From Paragordius varius (taxonomy: Eukaryota; Nematomorpha): a stretch of 64,000 nucleotides of DNA. A program made the translations under genes and the position numbers. The stretch covers positions 5,890,001 through 5,954,000 of the forward strand of contig OZ176051.1 of the NCBI GenBank assembly GCA_964247055.1, written 5' to 3'. This document shows, piece after piece, positions 11,120 through 22,290 of the stretch (the stretch's first letter is position 1; each line of letters begins with the position of its first letter). Below the pieces are notes generated by a model. The model was not told where the DNA came from. It saw nothing but the letters and a program-made list of their open reading frames with translations, and ran no database searches.

Positions 11120-13850
11120 CAGGGGTGGCCACACTTTTTTTGTCGCGAGCTTTTTTTTGGCTTTTTTGTTAAAAAAAGAGTTCGCGGTCACCCAGAAATA
11201 TTTATCAAAAAAACTCAATCAACACTTTAAATGATGTATATACCTGCTTTACAGATTAGAGTGACTTGTTTAAACCATTTTAAAATTGTAATTTTTTTAT
11301 CTATCAACCAAATACAAAAATAATTTTAATTAAAAAACAACGGGTTATTAACTACCTTAATTTTTTAACCAACATAAAACACTTCAAAATATTTATTTAT
11401 TAAATTTCTATTATATGAAATTTTACAATATAAAAATTTAAACAATGCATTTTAAATTAGAGGGGAGAATACATTATGATACAAAAAATAAAAGAAATAA
11501 AAAATAGCATTCCAATTTAGAACCATAATTTGAACATAAATAAGAGTACATTAAAATTGTATCAGTTTTAATTCTATCCACATTTTAGTAAATCGGCTTT
11601 TTCCTAAGCGAAAATACAACTCGATAAACATCCATATTTAATAAAGAAAAAAATATTTAAAACGCCCGACTGCGAAAAAATTCAGAAAGTTTATCTAAAT
11701 TAGGTTCAAATGAAGTCAAAGCAATTCTTCAAACATGATTCTAAATGTTTATTAGTTAATTGTGACCTCTGTTTAGTTTTGATAGCATTCATAATTGAAA
11801 AAGCCGATTCACATAAATATGTGGATCCAAAAAAAGAATTGAGCAATGCAGCGGTTTTCCAAATATGGGGGTATTTATCTTTATTTATAAATTTATATAT
11901 ATCTGATCCTAATGATTTTAGATGGATATCGCATTTAACATTTATTAATTTTCCAACTCTGCTAAATTTGGTACACCAAGAAAGTGGCTGAGTTTTTGAG
12001 CAATATATTCAACATTATTATTATTATTAAATGGGCATGATAAAAAATAGCGATGTCTTCAAGTTTATTTATAGATGAAAATCGTTTTTCAAAATCATTA
12101 ATAAGCACACCAATATCATCTGCATATTTTTCAAAAGAGAGATTCTCTATTTTTTCAGACACCGCTGCCAGATTAAAAAAATGTTTTAAATCTCGGTTTT
12201 TTAATTGTGTTTCTACTACTGTTAGTGTTTCCTTAAAAGATTTTAAAGCACCCATCATATCCATTATTGTTTTATCTTTTCCTTGTAATTGGATGTTTAA
12301 TTTATGCAATTTTTCCGTTATCGCATAAAAATGCAAGATCAAGCAGCCAATCTTGATCTTTCAATTCAGGGTATGAAAATTTAGAATTCTCTAAAAAAAT
12401 TTCTATTTGTGGTAAAAGTTGCCTAAATCTAATTAAAAATGCGGCACGACTCAACCACCTTACATCAGTATGTAATAAAAGTTCTCCATATTCCACGCCG
12501 CACTCATTTAACAAAATTCGAAATTGGCGGCCGGACAAGCTTTTTGTTCGAATGGCGTTAACAATTTTAAAACAGGGGTTCATTACATGATGGTATTTTA
12601 AAACTTTTGAACATAAAACTTGATTATGGATTATACAATGGTAATCAATGAACTTGGGAAATGCACTGTGATTTTTACATAAAGCGATAAAGCCGTTGTT
12701 AACGCCAATCATAGCTGGAGCTCCATCAGTAGTTATAGATGCGAGTTTTACGATGGGAAGTTTCGTATCTGTGATAAATTTATAAAAAGAATAAAAAATA
12801 TATTGCCCCCTGGTTCGTTCGTGGAGAGGTATTATAGTTAATAATTCCTCCTTTGCAGATAAATCACTAAATATCATACGAATAAAAATGCATAATTGGG
12901 CGATTCCAACATAATCGATGGACTCATCGAGTTGCAAGGAAAAAAAATACAGTTATTAATATTTTAATGTAAAATTTCATCAAGATTATTACTAATATCT
13001 TCAGCCATGCGCATAACGGTATTTCTCGATAAGCTTATGCTTTTAATAGCTGTCATAATATTATTTTTGTTATCAAAATTTTCAAATAAAATATCACAAG
13101 CGCTAATAAAGGCTTCTTTAAATATTTCACCATCTTGGAATGGCTTATTGTTCCGAATGAGTATTTCCGCTACCTTGAATGAAGCAATCGTAGCATTTTT
13201 ATAGTCTTTGTTGTATTTAAGTATGCTATTTTGTGAGGCGGATAATTGTTCTTTTAATTCCTTTACTTTAATGTTGCGTTCTTGAGTTTGTAAGGGGTAG
13301 TTTTTGGAGTAATGTGGATGCAGAGATCTATAATGTCTTTCAATATTTGACTTTTTGGGCAAAGCAACAGTACTATTGCATATTAGACAGGTGCATGTTT
13401 CATTTATCATAATAAAAAAGTATTCATGCTCCCAATCTTTCTTGTATCTGTACAACTTTTTTTGGCTCATTCTAAAATATAAGTTTTAAAAACCTACTTT
13501 TGGTGTATCAAATCAAATCTAACTTCACGATTATGCTTCTGATTTATGAATAAGCTTTGCTCAAAGTTTTGATATATTCAAGGGAAATGACTGATTTTAA
13601 GTTTTAATGCAAATGCTCCAAAACATATGAATTATAATTAATAAATAATTTTTTTACACCCTTTTCTTAGACGTTTTTTTTAATTTAAACCGTATTTTTT
13701 TGTATTAAATTTAAATTCGCTCAGAAGTAGCCAACTATCCGAAAAAAATCAATAAAATTTTTTAAAAAAAAATATTTTCAGGCGGTCACTTTTTGAGTTG
13801 TCGCGGTCACGTCACGAAAGTGACCGCGGTCACCTCGTTGGCCACCCCTG
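11120..13850 (-). mobile_element. hAT DNA transposon, both ends present, ZBED5-like
   Basis: Plain DNA transposon of 2731 bp. The left end is CAGGGGTGGCCACACTTTTT and the right end GTTGGCCACCCCTG, forming the terminal inverted repeats. The flanking 8-mers GTATAAAA (11112-11119) and GTATAGAA (13851-13858) differ at one position and fit an 8-bp hAT target duplication. The interior encodes a BED-finger transposase on the minus strand that is no longer intact. The near-perfect target duplication and recognisable protein suggest a fairly young but inactive copy. Confidence 0.92.
11706..13470 (-). pseudogene. hAT transposase (BED finger, ZBED5-like), frameshifted
   Basis: Codes for DNA-binding transposase of the hAT superfamily. 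From the N-terminus it shows a BED-type zinc finger (CTCLICN, then H-x5-H near residues 26-52); a helical region with VAEILIRNNKPFQDGE; the catalytic core, with QLDESIDYVG and SITTDGAPAMIG carrying acidic residues and CIIHNQVLCSKVL; the VRWLSR block; and a C-terminal dimerisation segment, FFGSTYLCESAFSIMN then RSQLTNKHLESC. The reading frame changes at least twice: one shift (plus an in-frame stop) between 12964 and 12937, another near 12325, with further decay around 11960-12000. The final TGA is at 11706-11708. The start is the ATG (MSQKKLYRYK) usual for this family. It cannot make a full transposase as it stands. Confidence 0.88.
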
Positions 13851-14429
13851 GTATAGAAGCTGGCATCATAATTAATTATTTATATTTCATGTACATAGTT
13901 AACTTATATATATAACTCATTTTTTCCGTTATGGGTAATTGATTATGGACAGTATAGTTCATTGGTAACCGTGGCCCGCAGGTAAGAGTACTTTAAAATT
14001 GCCTTATAACCATATTGATACTCAAATATTTTTTATAATTATCAATTTTTAAAATACAAATGAATTTTCACTTATTTTAATATTAATTTATTTTCTTTAG
14101 ATTTAATTATGGTAATTTTTATTTTTACCCAAAAAATGTAAAAATATTTCCTTACATTAAAATGATTTCAAAATTTCGGCATTTTGTTTCTGTATATTTT
14201 CTATTCTATTTTGATATTTTTATTGTATTCATTTTTTGTATTTAATCAAGCCTTTCACTCAAACTTCCATATACATATTCTTTCATTGCTATCCTGCATA
14301 ATTTTGTATACATTTCCTAAAAATATTTTCAAATCAACATCATTAAATTTCGACCTGTTTTTTTATAGCATAATTCAAATTATATTTCTATTTTTTAAAA
14401 AAATTACATAATATTTAAACATTAATTCA

Positions 14430-16050
14430 AAGGATGACATCTAATGCTAAAAAACGTAAATTATCCGACGAAAATCGCCCCTTTAAAAAAGAATGAGAAG
14501 AAAAACTTTGTCGTTTTAAATTGTTGTTATCCACCTTATATGTAAGGACAACATAATTATAAAATACAATATTGAAACATTTCACAATCCATCATTCTCA
14601 TATGTTACCAGAAAATCAGGAGGAAAGAAACGAAAAATATAAAAAGATTAAGGAATTATACAAGAAAGAAAGATCTATTATGTCCATAGCTTTCTCCTAG
14701 GAAAAAGCTGTGACATTAGCTTCGTATGAAATTTGCTTCATTATAGAAAAGATTTGAAATCGTTTAATGATTCCCAACTAATAAAAGAAAGTGGTAGCAC
14801 TTTTTTCCATAATAATGGTATATCTATGAAAAAAATTGGTTTCGATCTGCACAGATGGCTATTCCTCTATGAAACGAAGGATTTATCCCTCTTTTGAAAA
14901 AGAAATATAATTTGAAAAATATTTATTCAACAGCAAAACTTGGTTTCGCGTAAAGATGAATCACTCAATTCAGTAATTAAAACGGTTGTGGATATAGTTA
15001 ACCACATCCGAGAGAATATAACAGCCGTAAATTCTAAACCTTCTGAAAGATTTCACAGTGAGTTTGATGATATTCTTTTGTACACCGCTGTGAGATGGCT
15101 AAGCCTTAGCAAATTAATTAGATTTTTTATCTTAAGAAATGAGATTGTATTATTTATAAAAGATAACAGAAAGTTTGACGAGGAAATTAATAGTGACCAA
15201 TGGTGGGTTTTATTGCTTACCTTTGCGACATTTACTTATAGACTTGGTCTTAATACAAGTTTTCAAGGGAGCAAAATAATAACCCAATTTGCTAATCAAA
15301 TATCTTTTCAAGAAAAATTAATAATATGTAAACAAGAATTTATAAATAAAACACTCCTATATTTTCCAACATTTAAAATAGACAATCATTTAGCATTTTT
15401 ATCTAATGAAATGAAATTCAGATTTGAATAAATAAGAAATATTAAAAATTGCTTAAAACTCGTGGAAAATCCATGGTATGGATATATCCAATATTAAGCA
15501 ACTTGAGCATCTCGGTTAAGAATTCGTAGATTTTATAAATGATTCCGATTCGGAGGCTATATATAAGGAGAATCGAAGAGAAGAAAGATAGGTATAATTT
15601 TGGCAAGATGTGCCAAATAAATATGAAAATATAAAAAAATGTGCTCAAGTTATCCTAACTGTTTTTTCTCAGGTTACCCGTGGACAGCATATTTAAAAAT
15701 AAAGTATCTTAAGAATAGATACAGAAATCGCTTAACCGATAATCATATGGACGAAGTATTAAGATTGGTCTGTCATGAGGAGAAACCAAATTTGTCAAAA
15801 ATTATTGGTTAATATCAAAATAAATGTTGTTATCAATATATTTAATTTTTTAAACTAACTGGTGCAAAACGAGTTTTTAGTTGGATTTACATGCGATCCG
15901 CAAAAAATTAATTGTGCTGATATAGAGTATAAATATGTGCATATGTGTCAAATAGCTATGAAATATTTGCCATTATAAGATTCTGGCCCTCGAAAAAAAT
16001 ATATATTTTATTTGGCCCGTCAAATTTTTTTCGTGAGTACCACTTCTGTA
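14430..16050 (+). pseudogene. Second hAT transposase remnant, heavily decayed
   Basis: A different hAT relative, of the GTF2IRD2/ZBED type. It starts near MTSNAKKRKLSDENRPFKKE, shows MLPENQEERNEKYKKIKELY and FNDSQLIKES in the N-terminal helical part, then a 163-codon open stretch (14940-15431) with YTAVRWLSLSKLIRFF, and a C-terminal RYRNRLTDNHMDEVLRLVCH near 15730. Several stops and frame changes separate these parts, including a stop soon after the N-terminal KKE. The right end near 16020-16060 (TTTCGTGAGTACCACTTCTG) looks like a hAT terminal repeat; I could not find the matching left end. Older than the copy at 11120. Confidence 0.75.
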
Positions 16051-16161
16051 GATGAAAGCATTTTAGAATTTTGTATAGTTGCTCTTTCAATTGATCTAAT
16101 TCAAACAATAATTTTTTCTAGATATCTAAAAATCTGAAGTAATTGGTTCAATGTATTTTAA

Positions 16162-16702
16162 TCTATATATTTATAAAAATGGAAAATGCTGGCTTTGTGA
16201 TCTGGTACAGGAAAACCGGTAAACCCATTCAAATCCAAACATCGAAAAAATATAATCATTAATGAATGCCCCGACAATAGCTTCGCCCCTTTTTTGAAAT
16301 AGGCCCCCAGTTCGGGCCCACCCCGTGTGAAAAATGGGTTAAGTCAATTTTTTGGAGAACGTGTTAGACCATTCAATTTCAAATATGATTTTTGTTTACT
16401 TATTTTTGATCGCGCTGAACATAGTCGACTCACTTTTTTGATTTAGGCCCTCTTTTTACCCGCTCCCCCTGTAAAATGCCATTTTTTCAAAAAACAAAGT
16501 CCACAAAAATAATTTTAAATCTATTTTTCCCCCAAGTAAACAATAAATTAGTATGAATCCACCGTTTTAAGATTCCTATGAGATCATAGCTATTAAATAA
16601 TTTTTCGAAATAATCCACATATGTAGATCATTTTATTGTCCCTTCCCCCCAGAAGTCCGAAGGACTTTCTCGGGCTGCGTAGCAGCACGAGATTTACGCT
16701 AG
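16162..16702 (+). mobile_element. Non-autonomous Helitron, complete ends
   Basis: It begins with TC (TCTATATATTTATAAAAATG) after an A and ends with CTAG before a T, the Helitron rule of insertion between A and T. Ten bases before the CTAG end lies a GC-rich hairpin, CTCGGGCTGCGTAGCAGCAC plus GAG (16667-16692), the expected 3' terminator. 541 bp, no Rep-helicase frame. A second copy is at 21401-21950. Confidence 0.85.
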
Positions 16703-17022
16703 TTAATATATAATAGTTTAAAAACATTTGATAAATTTAAAAATTGGTCTCTAATACAGAACCGTTTCTTAAAAATTTAACGTTCGGGTTACTGTTCTTT
16801 ACGCCTTTTCAGTTCCAGAACGGTTTTTTAAAAATTGTGCTCCAAAAGGGTTTATAAAATTTCAACACTATTCCGTTTCTCATCGTTGTAACGATGATTT
16901 CATCAAAGAGCCGCAAGAATCGGAGCCTTACAATAAAGCCATTTTACTATAATTCTAGAATGGTATCTTAATTTGGTTAGAATATAATTTATTATTTAGT
17001 ATATCTGCATATAAATAATATT

Positions 17023-17586
17023 TTAAGATTCGGAAAATGGAGGAGGCATTTTTACTAAACATGTGGAATGTGGCTTTTTCGATGGGCTTGTGATTGCATT
17101 TTTCTTGGTGATTCCGATATTTAATTTCATAGTCTGGCCTTGTTTCAAACTAAAATCATGAGCATCTGCTTCTATAAATTTTGAATCAATATTCTTGGCT
17201 TCAATTATTGACCGAAAATGATTTTGGAGAGCGACATTCAGGTCAAAAGAATCGGATCTATCTTCAAACCCCAAACCTACAAATGCAGAGCGCCCATTGG
17301 AGCTTTGTAATCTAACTACAAAGTATCGACTTGAATCTGAAACACCTTCAATTGAGTTACTAGGATATTTATCTATTGGGCATTCAGCAAAAAGATTTCC
17401 AGAATTATCTTCAAATTTTAAATAGCATTTGTCGCCAATAGAAGATAGTTTTAAACGACCAGTCCAACTTGGATTATCAAGTTTCCAATCTGCAGCTTTG
17501 TGCTTATTATTAATTGATATAGGTGGAATTTGATAAATAAATACATGATTTTTAACCAAGATAACCGACTCGTAATCTTCAATCAT
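17023..17586 (-). CDS. NECAP: NECAP-family endocytic protein, single exon, 187 aa
   Basis: Adaptin-ear-binding coat-associated protein, which binds the AP-2 adaptor at clathrin-coated pits. Nearly the whole protein is the PH-like NECAP (PHear) domain: YESVILVKNHVFIYQIPP at the N-terminus, then ADWKLDNPSWTGRL, the SDSSRYFVVRLQSSNGRSAF core, VGLGFEDRSDSFDLNVALQN, and FSLKQGQTMKLNIGI around residues 146-160. The start is the only in-frame ATG before the domain. Vertebrate homologues are about 265-275 aa and end in a WxxF-type AP-2-binding motif; here the tail after the domain is only about 25 residues and no WxxF is present. No intron interrupts it, unlike the other genes here, so a retrocopy or ordinary intron loss are both possible. 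An AATAAA lies about 30 bp downstream of the TAA stop. Confidence 0.93.
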   Translation of the reverse strand: MIEDYESVILVKNHVFIYQIPPISINNKHKAADWKLDNPSWTGRLKLSSIGDKCYLKFEDNSGNLFAECPIDKYPSNSIEGVSDSSRYFVVRLQSSNGRSAFVGLGFEDRSDSFDLNVALQNHFRSIIEAKNIDSKFIEADAHDFSLKQGQTMKLNIGITKKNAITSPSKKPHSTCLVKMPPPFSES

Positions 17587-17684
17587 ATTGAATTTAACTG
17601 AGAGATGTGTAGGTTGTGATAAAAAATAATTTGCGTTTTTAATTGTTTAAATTACAATTTTTACAGCATCGACATAATTTCTTT

Positions 17685-17910
17685 TTAACACTTGGACAAC
17701 ACATTTATTTAAGACCTTCGAATTGGGGTCGTTGGCCCAGGGCTGTTAAAAATTAAATACCTAATATGCAAGGAAACGGAGCCATGGCAAATGTTTGCAT
17801 TTATATAGCATTATTGAACAGAAATATAAAATAATTCATTCAAAAATATTTGATATTTTTAATTTAACTTATCCAAAGGTAAAAATTTAGTTAGCCTGAC
17901 TTATGAACAT
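17685..17910 (+). mobile_element. TTAA-bounded hairpin MITE, left-end fragment
   Basis: TTAACACTTGGACAACACAT followed by the family's left-end order (CTTCGA, ATTGGGGT, CCATGGCAAA, ATTTGATATT), diverged and cut before the right half. It lies about 100 bp upstream of NECAP and close to the next copy. Confidence 0.6.
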
Positions 17911-17959
17911 TAGAAAAAATTTATTTATAATACAAAATAAACCACCTTTTCTGTTTGTA

Positions 17960-18542
17960 TTAACACTTGGATACAACACACTCATTTTAGTCCTTCGATT
18001 CAAATTGGGGTAGTTGGATACCCCAGGCCTGTTTAAAATCAAATACTTTAAAAAGTATAAAAGGAATCCAAACCATGGCAAAATTTTGCACTTATATAAC
18101 ATTAATAAACCGAAATATATAAAAAAAATTTATTCAAAATACTTGATATTACTTATTTTAAGCTAAAACCGAAAGGTAAAAATTTCGTCAACGTGACATG
18201 GGTAAAATTGTAAAACTGAAAAATTATACAAACTAAACCGCTTTTTCTATTTCTATCAATGTAAGATGTAATTTATATTAAAATTTAGCTTTAGTTTTAC
18301 CCTTAAACTTAAATTAAGACGATATTTTGCAAAAATTTTGTAAAATAAAAATGGCGTCGAAGTAGTTTGAGATGGAACTTTTTTTTCAAAACAAAATTTT
18401 ATCAAGATCTTTTGGCATATTTATATAATTTTTATCAGGATAGAAGCATAAATTTAAATTGGGACCGTTTCCTTCAGTAGTTAATTCTAATTTAAATTTA
18501 GTCTGGGGTATTTAGATACCCCAATTTGAATCGAAGTGTTAA
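17960..18542 (+). mobile_element. TTAA-bounded hairpin MITE, full-length reference copy
   Basis: 583 bp. The left end is TTAACACTTGGATACAACAC, then CTTCGATTCAAATTGG and the hairpin GGGGTAGTTGGATACCCC. The right end is the hairpin GGGGTATTTAGATACCCC, then AATTTGAATCGAAGTGTTAA. Thus the inverted repeats are CACTT(C)GATTCAAATTGGGGTA, but the left one carries about 27 extra bases after CACTT. No coding frame of note; a 71-codon minus-strand open stretch over the left end has no motif. Confidence 0.85.
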
Positions 18543-18554
18543 TGTAATAAGTGT

Positions 18555-18811
18555 TTTAAATAAAAATTAACAATTTTAGCTTTGAAATTAAACCAACACC
18601 ATTATTTGCAAAAATTTTGTAAACTAAAAATGGCGTGGTAGTGGTTTGATATGGAACATTTTCAAAATAAATTTTTCAGATATTTCGGCTTATTTAGATA
18701 ATTTTTATCAGGATAGACACACAAATTATTGGGACCGTTTTTTTCAGTTTTTTTAAAATTATCAACTTAAATAGTTTGGGGCATTTAGATACGCCAATCA
18801 GAATCGAAGTG
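18555..18811 (+). mobile_element. TTAA-bounded hairpin MITE, right-half fragment
   Basis: Follows the copy at 17960-18542 directly. It keeps the family's AAAATGGCGT(GG)TAGT block and ends GCATTTAGATACGCCAATCA, so the hairpin has decayed. The left half is absent. Confidence 0.55.
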
Positions 18812-19120
18812 AGCGTAAAAATATTTTTATATAAGTAGATACAGATTACAAAATTTAGATATTTCTGAATATATACCACATTATACAGCGTCGCCGAATA
18901 TAAAAATAAAATAAAATAGAAAGTAAACAAAAAATATTGCGTATGTTTCCGATAGAAAAAACTATCAGGAGTCTCATGGTGCTTTTGATTTTGTTTACGA
19001 GGGATATAAGAATGTAATCAACACTTTATGGAAACGGATAAAAACGCTTTAGAAACATTATGACAATACCTTTTTTATATTATTATGGTGCCAAACATTT
19101 ATATTACCTAAGAATATTGA

Positions 19121-19196
19121 TTAACACTTGGATTCAATACATTCATTTTAGTCCTTCGATTAAAATTGGGGTAGTTGGAGACCCCAGGCCTTTGTA
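19121..19196 (+). mobile_element. TTAA-bounded hairpin MITE, isolated left end
   Basis: About 75 bp: TTAACACTTGGATTCAATAC, then CTTCGATTAAAATTGG and the hairpin GGGGTAGTTGGAGACCCC. The rest of the element is missing. Confidence 0.65.
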
Positions 19197-20150
19197 TGGC
19201 AAATAATTTACTAAACATTTATTGTTTAGTTCTATCGCTTATTTTATATTTATTAATGCCTAATTAACTGAATACACAGGAAATTTACATCTTAATTAAA
19301 GTCTCTACATGCTTTAGACAATCGATTTACAATTATCTATTATTTATGTTTAGCATCGCCATAACAGAAAGAAAAATTTAAAAGTAAGTTTTTCTAATTT
19401 ATAAGCTTATAAAGACATATAGAATATCCTTATGTAAGATATTGAGTTATTGAATCTCGAGAAGCAACTAAATTAGTCTTATAAATTTTGTAAAGAGAGC
19501 TTAAATTGAAAACATTCCACGTACTTTCTGAAGTAAATTTTACATTTAGGTTTAATATAAAATAGTATTAATATTATGAAAGAAACAGAATCATAAACAC
19601 CAAGATGGTTTTGTCAACAGGTCATCAAAATTTATATAAATCTTGATCTCCCAAAATATTTCTACCGAATAAATATATATTTGATGCTTTATATCTAATC
19701 ATGTATTTTTATTTATTCTACGTCAAAATAAATCAAAACTTGTTTGCCTTCTAGAAGTAAATCGATAATTATTAAATCAGTGAAACTTACCGCGGCCCGG
19801 GCACCTCTATTTTAATGCCAATTATTAGATTATTTTTTTGCTATTTAAAAAAATAATGCTATTTTCTCTTTTTTAAACCCTTCAAAATTTATCTGGTTTA
19901 ATAGGTATTTCGTTAAATTTGATCCAAATATTTAATTTCATAAGCGATCTTGTTTTGTCTCAGCTGTTAAAGTATAATAAATATGCATTCGGTTGAATTA
20001 GGCTAGAATATCCATACGTTATATTTTAAAGAATATTAGATCTATTAAACACTAGTGTAAATATATAGGATATAGTTGATAAGAGATATTTATCTGTAAA
20101 TGCCAAATATATCTTTATTTTATTTCATACATGTCTATATATAAACTTAT
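19197..20150. other. Gene-free stretch with a possible hAT end
   Basis: No exon recognised. Near 19788-19812 ACCGCGGCCCGGGCACCTCT resembles a hAT-type terminal sequence on its own; I could not find a partner end. Confidence 0.3.
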
Positions 20151-20154
20151 CATT

Positions 20155-20325
20155 ATATCCCTAGAAGTCAACCCGACCCCCGACGTAACTAGACGGCTGT
20201 CACTGAACCACCATTGACTGGTGTATAGAAGGGCAGCAAGGGACGTCTTTTGTGGACAGTGGCGACGTGGGTCTGCTACACCCTTTTCTTGATACACCTT
20301 GATCACAACGGATTCCGATTTAGCA
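20155..20325. other. GC-richer island of unknown nature
   Basis: About 170 bp stand out from the AT-rich surroundings (for example CAACCCGACCCCCGACGTAA and GTGGCGACGTGGGTCTGCTA). One minus-strand frame is open for 63 codons (20115-20306), and an adjoining plus-strand frame is open at 20299-20589. I recognise neither protein nor structured RNA. A SINE or a fragment of a transposon gene are possible. Confidence 0.35.
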
Positions 20326-20944
20326 TTGATCGATAAATATAGTATAAAAAAATCTTATTTCCAAATAATTTATTTTGGTTATTTTCATAGTTTGTGCAAA
20401 CAATTTAAGAGGATCGCAATAAATAATTGTTTTTCTGTTGACATGCTTGGCAAAATATTACAGATTTTTTGTGACAGATCTTCGACGCAAATAGCACCTT
20501 GTAGAATAGTATATATACCTTTTTGGCATATTAATATTATTGCAAACCGTTATAAAGCAGAAAAAGATTATTTAAGGGACCATGTATGATTTGCGCAAAC
20601 CCATAGCAATCAAGATACCTAAATTTGTATATAGATAATATACCTAAAAATGCATCAAAGTCTTCTTCAAATTAATCTAGTATTCCGATTTTCATAATCA
20701 AATTTTTTACATCATAGGTTATGATAGAATTAAATGTTGTAAGTGGGTCTTGGATAATTGATTTGAGCCAGGAGAACGAATTATATTGGATTGCTAGATT
20801 TTCAATTATATTATTGAGGAGTCATCCACATTATATTTTCTGTTACTATCAAAATTATCTGAAAAATCTTCCATAACAACAAAATAAATGCTTCGAAACG
20901 GAAAATACTTTAAATGGTTTACAGGAGGTGGGATTGTGCATTCT

Positions 20945-22058
20945 TTAACACTTGGATACAACACATTCATTTTAGTCCTTCGATTTGAATTGGGGTAGTT
21001 AAATACCCCAGGCCTGTTTAAAATTAAATTCTTTAAAAAATATGGAAGTAATCGAAATCATGGCAAAATTTTGCACTTATATAACATTAATAAACCGAAA
21101 TATATAAAAAAATTTTATTTAAAAATACTTCATATTACCTATTTTAAGCTAAAACCGAAAAGTAAAAATTTAGTCAACGTGACATGTGTGCAATTGCAAA
21201 ATTAAAAAAAAATACAAAATAAACCGCTTTTTCTATTTCTATCAATGTTAGATGTAATTTAAATAAAAAATTAGCTTTGATTTTACCCTTAAAATTAAAT
21301 GAAGACGATATTTCGCAAAAAAATTTAAAATAAATATGGCGTCGAAATAGTTTGACATGGAACTTTTTTTTAAACAAAATTTATTTTAAATATTTTGGAA
21401 TCTATATACTTATAAAAATGGATAATGCTGGCTTTGTGATCTGGTACAGGAAAACCGGTAGACCCATTCAAATCCTAACTTCGAAAAAATATAATCATTA
21501 ATGAATGCCCCAACTCGCCCTTTTTTTGAAATAAGCCCCCAGTTCGGGCCCACCCCGTGTGAAAAACGTTTTTTTTTAAACAGAAGTCCACAAATATCGT
21601 GTTTTTGAGGCAATTTTCTGGAGAACGTGTTGGACCATTCAATTTTAAATATGATTTTTGTTTACTTATTTTCGATTACGCTGAACATAGTCGTCTCGTT
21701 TTTTAATTTAGGCCGTCTTTTTACCCGGTCCCCCCGTAAAATGCCATTTTTTTCAAAAAAACAAAATCCATAAAAATAATTGTTTTAATCTATTTATCTC
21801 CCATGTATACAATATATTAGTATGAATGCACGTTTTAAAATTCATTAATAATTATATCTATTAAATAATGTTTCGAAATAATCCACATATGATATTTTAT
21901 TGTCCCTTATTTCAAATAGCCCCCCCAGAAGTCCGAAGTACTTCCTCAGGATAGCATAAATTTAAATTGGGACCGTTTCCTTAAGTAGTTTTTTTAAAAA
22001 TCCTAACTCAAATTTAGAATGGGGTATTTAGATACCCCAATTTGAATCGAAGTGTTAA
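20945..22058 (+). mobile_element. TTAA-bounded hairpin MITE interrupted by a Helitron
   Basis: The left end starts TTAACACTTGGATACAACAC at 20945 and the right end closes AATCGAAGTGTTAA at 22058. Between 21400 and about 21950 the family sequence is broken by the Helitron copy. After the Helitron the MITE resumes at GGATAGCATAAATTTAAATT; about 20 bp of MITE sequence expected at the junction are missing. The MITE is therefore the older insertion. Confidence 0.85.
21401..21950 (+). mobile_element. Non-autonomous Helitron nested in a MITE, 3' tip lost
   Basis: Starts TCTATATACTTATAAAAATG after an A, as does the copy at 16162, and stays similar to it for about 540 bp, up to AGTCCGAAGTACTTCCTCAG. 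The final hairpin and CTAG end are missing, and the sequence passes straight into the host MITE at a shared TC-GG. This fits a deletion across the junction after insertion. Confidence 0.8.
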
Positions 22059-22089
22059 AAATAATATGCATTCTGGTAAAAAAATTCAA

Positions 22090-22290
22090 AGATAATTTTG
22101 GCGCCAAGCAATTCGAGATGAGATTTTTTTCAAAACTAAATTTCATTAAGTTATTTTGGTTAAATTATATAATTTTTATAAAGATAGAAGCATAAATTTA
22201 AATTAGGGCCATTCTATTGGGTAGTTTTTTAAGAACACTAATTTTAAAAAGGTCTGGGGTATTTAGACACCCCAATAATCGAAGTGTTAA
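22090..22290 (+). mobile_element. TTAA-bounded hairpin MITE, right-half fragment
   Basis: Holds the right part of the family, ending GGGGTATTTAGACACCCC, then AATCGAAGTGTTAA, directly after the copy that ends at 22058. Confidence 0.6.

Noticed and set aside
11710-11991. Plus-strand open frame of 93 codons
   Set aside because: It is antisense to the C-terminal part of the hAT transposase, whose minus-strand reading matches the family.
14184-14411. Phe/Ile-rich 75-codon open frame resembling a membrane protein
   Set aside because: Its composition is what T-rich DNA gives; no start context, no splice partners, no family.
17887-18102. 71-codon minus-strand open frame
   Set aside because: It covers the left end of the TTAA-bounded MITE and reads through its hairpin; not a gene.
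21410-21613. 67-codon minus-strand open frame
   Set aside because: It lies in the Helitron; the related copy at 16162 does not keep it as a conserved protein.
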